Shown here: one piece after another, positions 7,610 through 13,902 of the stretch
Numbering within the stretch: the stretch's first letter is position 1
Layout of the letters: each line of letters starts with the position of its first letter
NCBI GenBank assembly: GCA_964511155.1
Contig: CAZEEJ010000111.1
Location: 1 to 17,524 of the forward strand
DNA from: JAAYDF01 sp964511155
GTDB lineage: Bacteria > Planctomycetota > Phycisphaerae > UBA1845 > PWPN01
Reading direction: 5' to 3'
DNA: 17,524 nt
Notes under the pieces: generated by a model
Told to the model about the DNA's origin: nothing
Databases searched by the model: none
Seen by the model: only the letters and a program-made list of their open reading frames with translations
Made by a program: the position numbers and the translations under genes

Positions 7610-8377
7610 GTGGCTGATGTACCCGACATATCCAATGTTCGTCAGATTCTGGAAGCAGCAGGTCTTAGCGTCGAGCCTATCCCAGAGACTCAAGCGAAGC
7701 GGTGTGATCTCCGCGCCGAAGACACCGGTGAACGGTATCTCATCGAAGTGAAGAGCTTCCATGACGATGCGGCCATCGGCGAAGCCATGCGGAAGGGAGA
7801 TATCTACGTGGGGAAACGTTCTCACCACCGCTCAAACACAGTCGAGAGCGCGATCGACGATGCCATCAAACAGCTCCGAGCAACAGCGTCGACCGCTAAT
7901 AGCGAACTGCGGCTCATCGCCCTCATTGCTCGGACTGTCTACGGGCCGGATGTGACGGCGCGGCAGATTCTTGGGACACTCTACGGCATACGCTCTGTCC
8001 TGGATGGGGCGGAGCCCGGGAAGAGCGAACCTGCCCAATGTCTGTATTTCTCCCACAGCGCATTCTTCCGGTACCGAAGGGAGCTGGATGGCGCAATCGT
8101 GATCGACGACGGAAGCGTCATGGTGTGCTTGAACGATCACAGTAGGCGTATTCAACGGTTGCGGCAGAGCGGCTTAGGCTTCTTTTTTGCGCAGCAAGGC
8201 GCCTTGAATGACGCACGGGCATTGGAGGAACGCGGCTTCCTCCTCGCCGACTGCGACGTGGACCGCAACGACGAGGAAGCCGTTTGCCGCTACGTCGCAG
8301 ACAAGTACGGATTATGTCACGCAATCGTTGTCACACCTACCGAACATAGTGCGATGATGAAGAACGAAACTCGTTGA
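7610..8377 (+). CDS. Putative PD-(D/E)xK nuclease-like partner of the methyltransferase
   Basis: A 255-residue protein that I do not recognise as a named family. The start is GTG at 7610: AGGGAGA lies 6 nt upstream, and the overlapping ATG at 7608 is out of frame. The frame opens earlier (TTG at 7571), but that would overlap the methyltransferase and bypass the ribosome site. Near the N-terminus, KRCDLRAEDTGERYLIEVKS places D33 and E46-V47-K48 at the spacing of a PD-(D/E)xK nuclease core. Later parts look globular, with hydrophobic strands such as LRLIALIARTVYG and AIVIDDGSVMVCL; there is no signal peptide or membrane segment. The 20-nt gap to the methyltransferase-Mrr gene, same strand, and lower GC than the window suggest a co-transferred restriction or defence module. 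Function as a restriction enzyme is inference. Confidence 0.8.
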   Translation: MADVPDISNVRQILEAAGLSVEPIPETQAKRCDLRAEDTGERYLIEVKSFHDDAAIGEAMRKGDIYVGKRSHHRSNTVESAIDDAIKQLRATASTANSELRLIALIARTVYGPDVTARQILGTLYGIRSVLDGAEPGKSEPAQCLYFSHSAFFRYRRELDGAIVIDDGSVMVCLNDHSRRIQRLRQSGLGFFFAQQGALNDARALEERGFLLADCDVDRNDEEAVCRYVADKYGLCHAIVVTPTEHSAMMKNETR

Positions 8378-8847
8378 TCTTGGGTCGGAACAATCCGACG
8401 GGACGCCACACCAGCCCAGAGCGGGCTTCGGCGACAACCGAATCGCAGGTACGTCCCCGCAGCCGCACTACTCACAGAGCAGTGGCACACGGCAAGTGCC
8501 CGGGCCCATCGCGCACATGTTCCGCGCGATCAGGGTCTCATCCGTTGACCAGCCGAAGAGTTGGCGCTCAACGCCATGCCCCCCCCCGGTCCTCCGCCCC
8601 TATCGGGGACGGGCAGGGAAAGGACCGGGCCCGGCGACCGCGGGTTTCGCGTCGGCCGGCTGCGCCGCCACGCCGCTTCCCCCGTGGCTATCTCCCGTCG
8701 CTTCGGAGCGAAATGGGAACTGATTGACCCCGTCTGAACTGTCAAGCCCCCGTCCGAAGGTCCCGGCCCTCCCGGGGTGCAAGAGAGTATGGCATTATGA
8801 TACGATGATACCGTAGGTTTCGCGGTCGTCCGGATGAAGGGATTCGG
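8378..8847. other. 470-bp intergenic region with no recognisable gene
   Basis: No reading frame here looks coding. It holds a 9-bp perfect stem CCCGGTCCT / AGGACCGGG (8585-8593, 8621-8629) enclosing a smaller CCCC-TATC-GGGG hairpin (8597-8608). Close to the next gene, an AT-rich patch with TATGATACGATGATAC (8796-8811) could include a -10 element, but no matching -35 box is visible. Confidence 0.5.
8585..8629. repeat. Nested hairpin between the nuclease-like gene and the fusion gene
   Basis: A perfect 9-bp outer stem with an inner 4-bp stem and a TATC loop. No T-tract follows, so it is not a classical terminator; it could be a transcript-end structure or a degenerate dispersed repeat. Confidence 0.4.
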
Positions 8848-11800
8848 ATGCCGCCACGGAATAGCGCCGTCCCAATACTTGCAGGGAAGAGGTCCATGAC
8901 CGAGTCGAATACACCGATGCCGGTGGGGGTATGCCCGCTTAAAGACGCGGTCAGTGTGACCGACCGGAAGATCCTGAACCCGGAGAGTCTGACCCTCCAC
9001 GGCGGCGTCCGGGCCGACGCACCGGTCCTGGTCATCCTGGTGGCGGGCAAGGGCACGCGGTTCGGGCAGAATCCCAAATGCATCCAACCCGTCCACGGCA
9101 TCCCGCTGGCCCGGCACGCGATCGACGCCTTTCGCCGGCTCAGCCCGTCGCCGGTCATCGGCCTGGTGGGTTACCGCTACCAGGAGGTCGTCGCCGCCCT
9201 GGGAGCGGACAATGTCTACGTCCGGTCCGACAACTCCACCGGCGGAACCGCCTTCGCCGTCCTCGAGGCCTTCAGCGTCCCCGCCCTGCTGGAGGCCAAC
9301 CCGCTGCTCATCATCACCATGGGGGACCGGATCGTCCCCTCCTCGGTCTTCCGCCGTTTGTGGGACACTCACACTGCCGGCGGTCGGGAGGCGGACCTCA
9401 CCTTCCTCAGCGCGCAATATGAGCCGCCCAAACACCGCGGCAAAGGTCGCGTGCTGCGCAACGAGAGCCGGCAGGTCGTGCGCATCATCGAGGAGCGGGA
9501 TATCGCCGCCGAGCCCAACCCCCTCGCACGGCAGGCCCTGCTGAACCTGACCGAGGGCAACTGCCCGCTCTATGCCATCCGCGCGGCCACCTTGCATCGG
9601 CATCTGCTGCCGATCACCAATGACAACGCCCAGCGGCAGTATTACGTGACCGACATCGTGGAAGCGGTCAGTCGCGAGCGGGGCGAGATCCGCACGGTCA
9701 CCACGACGCCGGCCGACCCGGAGTACGATCTCTTGTGCTCCGACGTGACCCGGCCGATGGACCTCGCCCTCCTGGAGGGCAAGCTGGAATGGGCCCGGGG
9801 CTTTCTGACCGAGGTCCGCGATGTGGAAGAGGCCGCCCGGATCATCACCGCCGATCGGCCGCCGGGGCAGGTCGCCTCCATCGCGGGCCAGTTGGAGGAG
9901 CTGGTCGCGGCCAACGCGACGGAGAAGCTCGGCTTCAAGCCCGACTGGCCCGTGGGGCTCGGCATATCCGGCGGACGCCTGCGCATCGCCTTCATGCATC
10001 CGGACATGGTCCGCTTCTTCGGGCCCGCGTGGCAGATGCCCATCGGAGCGGGGGACGCTACCGGCCGGGAGCAGATCGTCGTGCTCTCGCAGGAGGCCGA
10101 CGATCGTCGCGTCCACCTCTACCCCATGGATCCCAAGTACCGCGAGAGCGTCAACTTCGTCCCCTCCGACGATGAGGTCATGTATCCCGGCGAAGAGATA
10201 TCCGACTGGCACACGTACGAGGGCTTCGGCACGCGCATGAGCGAAACGCTGCTGCTCTCGCTCGGGTACTTCAGCGACGAGGAGCTGGAACAGCGCCGCC
10301 GCCGCGGCCTGCCGTTGCCTCCGCCGTCACTCTGGATCAGCAACAGCATGCGCCGCCCGTTCGCCCTGGTGGGCAACGCCATCGCATCCATGCGCACCCT
10401 GCGCGAAGGCCACCTCGGCGCCAAAGTCCAGGAGCACCTCGGGCGGCACAGCTTCAAGGGCCTGCGCCTGCTCTGCACCGGCAACATCCCTCAGGGCGGC
10501 TTCTCCAGCTCATCCGCGGTGACCGTGGCCACCAAGAACGCCATCAATGCCCTCTTCGACATCGGGCTGCCGCCGGACGTGCTTGTGCACTTGGCTTGCC
10601 AGGCGGAATACGGCACCGGCGTGCGCGCGGGGTCGCTCGATCAGGCCACCGAGCAGAAGGGCAAGGCCGCCCAGGGTACATTGATTTCCTCCAATCCCCA
10701 GGACAACTACCGCATCATCGCGACCTACCCCGTCCCGACCGATCGCTTCCACGTGATCTTCCCCTACAGTGTGGGACGCGACCGCGAGGCCTGGCGATGG
10801 TCGTGGGGCTTTTATGCGGAGACGGTCGGCCACGGGCCCCTGACGACCGGCGAAGCCCGGAAGATGACCGGCAAGGCCGCCGAGCTGGCCGCCATCCTGA
10901 CCCGCCTGCCGCTGGATACCGACTTCTTCATGCGCATCGAGGAGGATCTGGTCTCCGACGGCCTGCTCAACCCTGAGAATCGTGCCTGGATCTGCTCGAT
11001 CTTGCGCCGCGTGCCGCTGCTGGCGGACCAGGACGACCTGCGACAGCGTGTGCTCGATAACCGCGACTGGTACATCGCCCAGCTTGTCGACGTCAGCCAT
11101 CTCGATCCGCTCGCCGCCGGCCGAAAAGCCGACGCAACCTTCGCCTCGCTCTTCGAGGGCTGGCGAAACCCGCTCCTGCGTCGTCCGAGCCTCGCCGGAG
11201 AGCCGGTCCAGGAGGCGGGAGTCCCGCTGCGCGCCATGATGGCCTACTTCTTCGGCGAGACGGCCAAGAACTTCTACCTGATCCACCATCCGGAGGAATG
11301 GATCGAGTACGTGACGCGGTCCCAGCGGGGTGATTGTTGCGTGGAGCTCGCCCCCGACCGGCTGCCCGCTCGCGAGGCCATGGAGCGCGAACTGGACTGG
11401 GAAAGGGGCTTGGCCGGGCCGCAGCTCATGGAATGCTGGCTGGAGCGGCACGGCGCGACGCCGTTCGACTTCAACCGCGGTCTGTCGGATGAGGCCCTGG
11501 CACCCCAGAGCCCGCCCGAGTTCCACCGTATGGAGGGCTCCAACTTCTTCCGCGGCCTGGCGCTGATCGATCTTGCCGAGGCCATGCTCAAGCGGGCGTT
11601 CGGTGCTGACGCCGTCGCCGTGCGCGTCAACGCGGCGGGGCAGGGCGACTACTTCCAGGTGCATGTCGATACGCACAAGGCCGGCGTGGAAGAGGTCGAG
11701 CGGTTTATTCGCGCCGCCTTCTACCGGCGATTCAGTCTGTCGCCTGACCCCGAGTTCGTGACCGTCCACCCCGGCGGCGGAGCGGCCGGCGTGCACCTCA

Positions 11801-11856
11801 GCCGCTACGACGCCCTGCCCCAGTTGATCAAGCAGTTGCGTACCCCACCCGCGTAA
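8848..11856 (+). CDS. Bifunctional GlmU-like nucleotidyltransferase - GHMP sugar kinase fusion
   Basis: A 1002-residue cytosolic protein with two catalytic parts. Residues about 60-320 form a sugar-nucleotidyltransferase: LVAGKGTRFG (A66-G73) is the NTP-binding loop, MGD (D160) the metal site, and TNDNAQRQYYVTDIV (257-271) matches the GlmU pyrophosphorylase. Residues about 345-1002 hold a divergent GHMP kinase: GNIPQGGFSSSSAVTVA (545-561) is the ATP loop, GSLDQ (D598) the catalytic-base region as in galactokinase, and HPGGGAAGVHL (974-984) a motif-3-like loop. A clear GRVNLIGEH motif is missing, and about 280 extra residues lie between motifs. The order transferase-kinase is that of Bacteroides FKP (GDP-fucose salvage), but the transferase type differs. 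A likely role is salvage of a free sugar to NDP-sugar; the sugar is unknown. ATG 8848 has GAAGGGA 5 nt upstream; ATG 8896, with GGGAAG upstream, is an equally good start. Confidence 0.9.
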   Translation: MPPRNSAVPILAGKRSMTESNTPMPVGVCPLKDAVSVTDRKILNPESLTLHGGVRADAPVLVILVAGKGTRFGQNPKCIQPVHGIPLARHAIDAFRRLSPSPVIGLVGYRYQEVVAALGADNVYVRSDNSTGGTAFAVLEAFSVPALLEANPLLIITMGDRIVPSSVFRRLWDTHTAGGREADLTFLSAQYEPPKHRGKGRVLRNESRQVVRIIEERDIAAEPNPLARQALLNLTEGNCPLYAIRAATLHRHLLPITNDNAQRQYYVTDIVEAVSRERGEIRTVTTTPADPEYDLLCSDVTRPMDLALLEGKLEWARGFLTEVRDVEEAARIITADRPPGQVASIAGQLEELVAANATEKLGFKPDWPVGLGISGGRLRIAFMHPDMVRFFGPAWQMPIGAGDATGREQIVVLSQEADDRRVHLYPMDPKYRESVNFVPSDDEVMYPGEEISDWHTYEGFGTRMSETLLLSLGYFSDEELEQRRRRGLPLPPPSLWISNSMRRPFALVGNAIASMRTLREGHLGAKVQEHLGRHSFKGLRLLCTGNIPQGGFSSSSAVTVATKNAINALFDIGLPPDVLVHLACQAEYGTGVRAGSLDQATEQKGKAAQGTLISSNPQDNYRIIATYPVPTDRFHVIFPYSVGRDREAWRWSWGFYAETVGHGPLTTGEARKMTGKAAELAAILTRLPLDTDFFMRIEEDLVSDGLLNPENRAWICSILRRVPLLADQDDLRQRVLDNRDWYIAQLVDVSHLDPLAAGRKADATFASLFEGWRNPLLRRPSLAGEPVQEAGVPLRAMMAYFFGETAKNFYLIHHPEEWIEYVTRSQRGDCCVELAPDRLPAREAMERELDWERGLAGPQLMECWLERHGATPFDFNRGLSDEALAPQSPPEFHRMEGSNFFRGLALIDLAEAMLKRAFGADAVAVRVNAAGQGDYFQVHVDTHKAGVEEVERFIRAAFYRRFSLSPDPEFVTVHPGGGAAGVHLSRYDALPQLIKQLRTPPA

Positions 11857-11865
11857 CCCCACCCC

Positions 11866-11971
11866 GCCGCTTGCGGCTTCGCACGGCCCTGGTGTGGCCT
11901 CGCCCTGGTGTGGCACCGCCCTGGTGTGGCACCGGCGTCTCGCCGGTGCCGCTTGCGGCTTCGCACGGCCC
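11866..11971. repeat. Compound intergenic repeat: 24-nt direct repeats, three 16-nt tandem units and a hairpin
   Basis: An identical 24-nt sequence starting GCCGCTTGCGGCTTCGCA lies at 11866-11889 and 11948-11971. Between the copies are three tandem 16-nt units (GCCCTGGTGTGGCACC type) at 11886-11901, 11902-11917 and 11918-11933. A perfect 10-bp hairpin GGCACCGGCG-TCT-CGCCGGTGCC occupies 11928-11950. This lies 10 nt after the fusion-gene stop and could shape its 3' end. Only three units and no spacers, so it is not a CRISPR array. Confidence 0.8.
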
Positions 11972-12040
11972 CCTGCCCTGCGACGCATTCCCAAGAGACG
12001 GTACGCACCCGAGGAGCACCACAGCGCCCCCAAAGAGAAA

Positions 12041-12063
12041 GGCCACGCCTTGGCGGCGTGGCC
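12041..12063 (-). terminator. Rho-independent terminator of the first RRM gene
   Basis: Read on the minus strand, a perfect 9-bp GC-rich stem GGCCACGCC / GGCGTGGCC with a 5-nt loop is followed by TTTCTCTTT. It lies about 120 nt beyond the stop of the RRM gene at 12182. On the plus strand the stem is followed by CTTCCTCT, so weaker bidirectional function for the convergent fusion gene is possible. Confidence 0.65.
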
Positions 12064-12181
12064 CTTCCTCTGGCATTCTGCAATCGGTACAGAGGCTCAC
12101 GAGCCCCTGCCTGCGGTGCAGGTCCGGGCCTCCGCCGCGCCGGCCATCGCCGGAGTCGCCGGGAGGTCCCGCTGGACGTTC

Positions 12182-12535
12182 CTAGTACCGGCCGCGTCCG
12201 CCGCCGCCGCCACCGTAGCCGCCGCGACCACCGCCGCCGCCGCCACCGTAGCCACCGCGTCCGCCACCACCGCCGCCGCTGCGGTTCTCGCGGGGCTTGG
12301 CCTCATTGACCGTCAGCGGCCGGCCGCCGTGGTCCTGCCCGTTGAGGGCCGAGATGGCCGCCTGGGCCTCGTCGTCCGAGCCCATTTCCACAAACCCGAA
12401 CCCCTTGCTTCGTCCGGTCATCCGGTCGCTGATCACCTCAGCGCTTTGGACGGTGCCGTGTGCCGAGAACATGCTCTCCAAATCAGAGCTGCTCACGCTG
12501 TAGGACAGATTGCCTACATACAACTTTTTGCCCAT
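12182..12535 (-). CDS. Glycine-rich RRM RNA-binding protein, copy 1
   Basis: A 117-residue RNA-binding protein of the bacterial glycine-rich RRM group (like cyanobacterial Rbp proteins). It probably binds single-stranded RNA and may act as an RNA chaperone; cold or stress induction is known for the family but not shown here. One RRM spans residues 3-81, with RNP2 LYVGNL (5-10) and RNP1 KGFGFVEM (44-51). The tail is RGGYGGGG-type repeats ending GRGRY. AGGAG lies 8 nt before the ATG at 12535. Its paralogue at 13024-13413 differs at only about 8 positions over the first 86 residues. Promoter, leader and coding region are all shared, so this is a recent tandem duplication; each copy has its own promoter. 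Confidence 0.96.
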   Translation of the reverse strand: MGKKLYVGNLSYSVSSSDLESMFSAHGTVQSAEVISDRMTGRSKGFGFVEMGSDDEAQAAISALNGQDHGGRPLTVNEAKPRENRSGGGGGGRGGYGGGGGGGRGGYGGGGGGRGRY

Positions 12536-12705
12536 CGATCGATCTCCTGTACGAGGGCGCTTCGACCCGCTTCAATTCTTTCCGGGTCACATGCGAAAGG
12601 GGCCAACGTCGGCCCGACGGTAGGACAGACGATTGAGGATACGGTCCGGAAGTGCTGAGCAAAACACTGGCGCACTTGGCTCGATACTCGTTCGACACAC
12701 CAACC
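12536..12705 (-). promoter_or_regulatory. Conserved 5' leader of RRM gene copy 1
   Basis: About 170 nt separate the predicted transcription start from the ATG. The leader closely matches that of copy 2 (13414-13586), notably the part near the start codon with GGGTCACATGCGAAAGGGGCC (in two adjoining pieces on the plus strand) and a CGTCGG-C-CCGACG palindrome (12608-12620). A long leader on an RRM gene suggests post-transcriptional control, possibly by temperature or by the protein itself; recent duplication alone could also explain the similarity. Confidence 0.5.
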
Positions 12706-12711
12706 AACCGC

Positions 12712-12741
12712 ATTATAGATCGGCGGGACCCGCAAACGCAA
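12712..12741 (-). promoter_or_regulatory. Promoter of RRM gene copy 1
   Basis: On the minus strand TTGCGT (12741-12736) and a perfect TATAAT (12717-12712) are 18 nt apart. The same layout occurs at copy 2 (TTGTGC, 18 nt, TACAAT), so the boxes are kept while the spacer differs. Confidence 0.65.
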
Positions 12742-12824
12742 GCCCCCTGAATCGCTTCTGGGGATGGCCGGGCCGCGGGATGGTCAGGGCTCCCAACCTT
12801 TCTGCGTCCCGGCCTCGCCCCGGT

Positions 12825-12858
12825 GCCGGGGATACCCCCGCGGGGCCGGGGATACCCC
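12825..12858. repeat. Short direct repeat GCCGGGGATACCCC, two copies 20 nt apart
   Basis: GCCGGGGATACCCC occurs at 12825-12838 and again at 12845-12858. GGGGATACCCC is itself nearly palindromic. It lies in the gap between the two RRM genes; no function is evident. Confidence 0.6.
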
Positions 12859-12893
12859 TTCGGCGTCGGGCGTGCACCCGCCCAACAACGGGA

Positions 12894-12922
12894 GAGGGCT
12901 GCGCCCTCGGGGCGCAGCCCTC
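12894..12922 (-). terminator. Strong hairpin downstream of RRM gene copy 2, probable terminator
   Basis: A perfect 11-bp stem GGGCTGCGCCC / GGGCGCAGCCC with a TCG loop, extended by two more pairs. It lies about 100 nt past the copy 2 stop, a spacing like that of the copy 1 terminator. The following minus-strand bases (CCCGTTGTTGG) are only slightly T-rich, so termination is plausible but not certain. A smaller hairpin CCCGCC-AA-GGCGGG sits nearer at 12974-12987. Confidence 0.5.
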
Positions 12923-13023
12923 CCGCCTTAGCCTTACAGATCGGCCTGATGGCCGGGCAAACTGAAGCTCAGGCCCGCCAAGGCGGGTCCGCAAGCCTTC
13001 TGTCAGCAGCCCAGCCGCGCCTG

Positions 13024-13413
13024 CTAGTAACGGCCGCGTCCGCCGCCGCCGCTGCCGGGGCTGTAGCCGCGACCGCCGCCGCCACCACCGCCACCGCCGT
13101 AGCCGCCGCGTCCGCCGCCGCCGCCGCCGCCGTAGCCGCCGCGACCGCCGCCGCCGCCACGGTCCTCACGAGGCTTGGCCTCGTTGACCGTCAGCGGCCG
13201 GCCGTCCTGCTCCTGCCCGTTGAGGGCTGAGATGGCCGCTTGGGCTTCCTCCTCCGAGCCCATTTCCACAAACCCGAACCCCTTGCTTCGTCCGGTCATC
13301 CGGTCGCTGATCACCTCAGCGCTTTGGACGGTGCCGTGCGCTGAGAACATACTCTCCAAATCAGAGCTGCTCACGCTGTAGGCCAGATTCCCCACATACA
13401 ACTTCTTGCCCAT
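13024..13413 (-). CDS. Glycine-rich RRM RNA-binding protein, copy 2
   Basis: A 129-residue paralogue of the protein at 12182-12535: one RRM with RNP2 LYVGNL (5-10) and RNP1 KGFGFVEM (44-51), then a longer glycine-rich tail with RGGYGGGG units and a YSPGSGGGGRGRY end. The two RNP motifs are identical in both copies; changes in the RRM are mostly conservative (S11A, D54E, D55E). The tail differs by added GGY/GGGG units, as expected from slippage in the CCG-rich DNA at 13027-13165. The ATG at 13413 has a good AGGAG site. It lies upstream of copy 1 in transcription order but has its own promoter and a hairpin after it. Confidence 0.96.
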   Translation of the reverse strand: MGKKLYVGNLAYSVSSSDLESMFSAHGTVQSAEVISDRMTGRSKGFGFVEMGSEEEAQAAISALNGQEQDGRPLTVNEAKPREDRGGGGGRGGYGGGGGGGRGGYGGGGGGGGGRGYSPGSGGGGRGRY

Positions 13414-13586
13414 CGATCAATCTCCTGTGCGAGGGCGTATTCGACCCGCTTCAAATCTTTCCGGGTCACATGCGAAAGGGGCCGACGTCGGCCCGACGGT
13501 AGGAAGAGCAACGGAAGAAACGATCCGGAAGTGCTCGGCAAACAAGACTGGCACACCTGGCTCAATACCCGTTCAACATACCAACC
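13414..13586 (-). promoter_or_regulatory. Conserved 5' leader of RRM gene copy 2
   Basis: About 173 nt, alignable over its whole length with the copy 1 leader. The stretches nearest the start codon and around the GACGTCGGCCCGACGG palindrome are almost unchanged, while the far part (about 13510-13560) has more substitutions and small indels. This uneven decay is consistent with selection on the near part. Confidence 0.5.
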
Positions 13587-13592
13587 GCGGGT

Positions 13593-13622
13593 ATTGTACG
13601 GGCTCGGGATCGGCAAGCACAA
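13593..13622 (-). promoter_or_regulatory. Promoter of RRM gene copy 2
   Basis: Minus-strand TTGTGC (13622-13617) and TACAAT (13598-13593) with an 18-nt spacer, at the same place relative to the gene as in copy 1. Confidence 0.6.
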
Positions 13623-13731
13623 GTCCCCAATCCAGTTTTTCCGCAAAGGGCACCCCCCGCGCCGGCCGGTGATCCCGCCCCACGCATCCGCTGCGACTTA
13701 ACTGTATTACCTTCAATATGTTACGAGGTGG

Positions 13732-13753
13732 CGGCCGCCCCCCGTGGCGGCCG
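13732..13753. repeat. GC-rich palindrome, copy 2 (CGGCCGCC / GGCGGCCG)
   Basis: The same 8-bp palindrome with 6-nt loop as at 3042-3063. It lies in the 280-bp divergent region between RRM copy 2 and the oxidoreductase gene, where no gene and no clear promoter for the oxidoreductase were seen. The rest of that gap has an AT-rich patch (13698-13725) and otherwise nothing notable. Confidence 0.65.
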
Positions 13754-13902
13754 ACGGGTGTCGGGCAGGCATCCCCGCCACGATCGCATGGGGTGCCGGG
13801 CGGCGTTCCCTTGTGTGCCTCGCAGCAGTAAGATGTCGCCGATTCCCCCGATTCCCGTGCGCAGAGACGCAGGATCGGTGGCCAGCGAAGGAGGTTGTCG
13901 GC

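Noticed and set aside
7608..7610. ATG at 7608 as start of the nuclease-like gene
   Set aside because: It is in a different frame from the long open frame; the GTG at 7610 uses the same ribosome site and opens the correct frame.
8496..8727. Small plus-strand frames in the 8378-8847 gap
   Set aside because: Arg/Pro/Ser-rich, without a ribosome site or a recognisable motif, and running through hairpin DNA.
11886..11933. CRISPR-like array
   Set aside because: Only three directly abutting 16-nt units with no spacers.
8530..12033. Long minus-strand frames (560 residues at 8530-10212, 507 residues at 10510-12033) opposite the fusion gene
   Set aside because: No domain is visible, they cross the non-coding flanks, and the plus-strand frame has all catalytic motifs.
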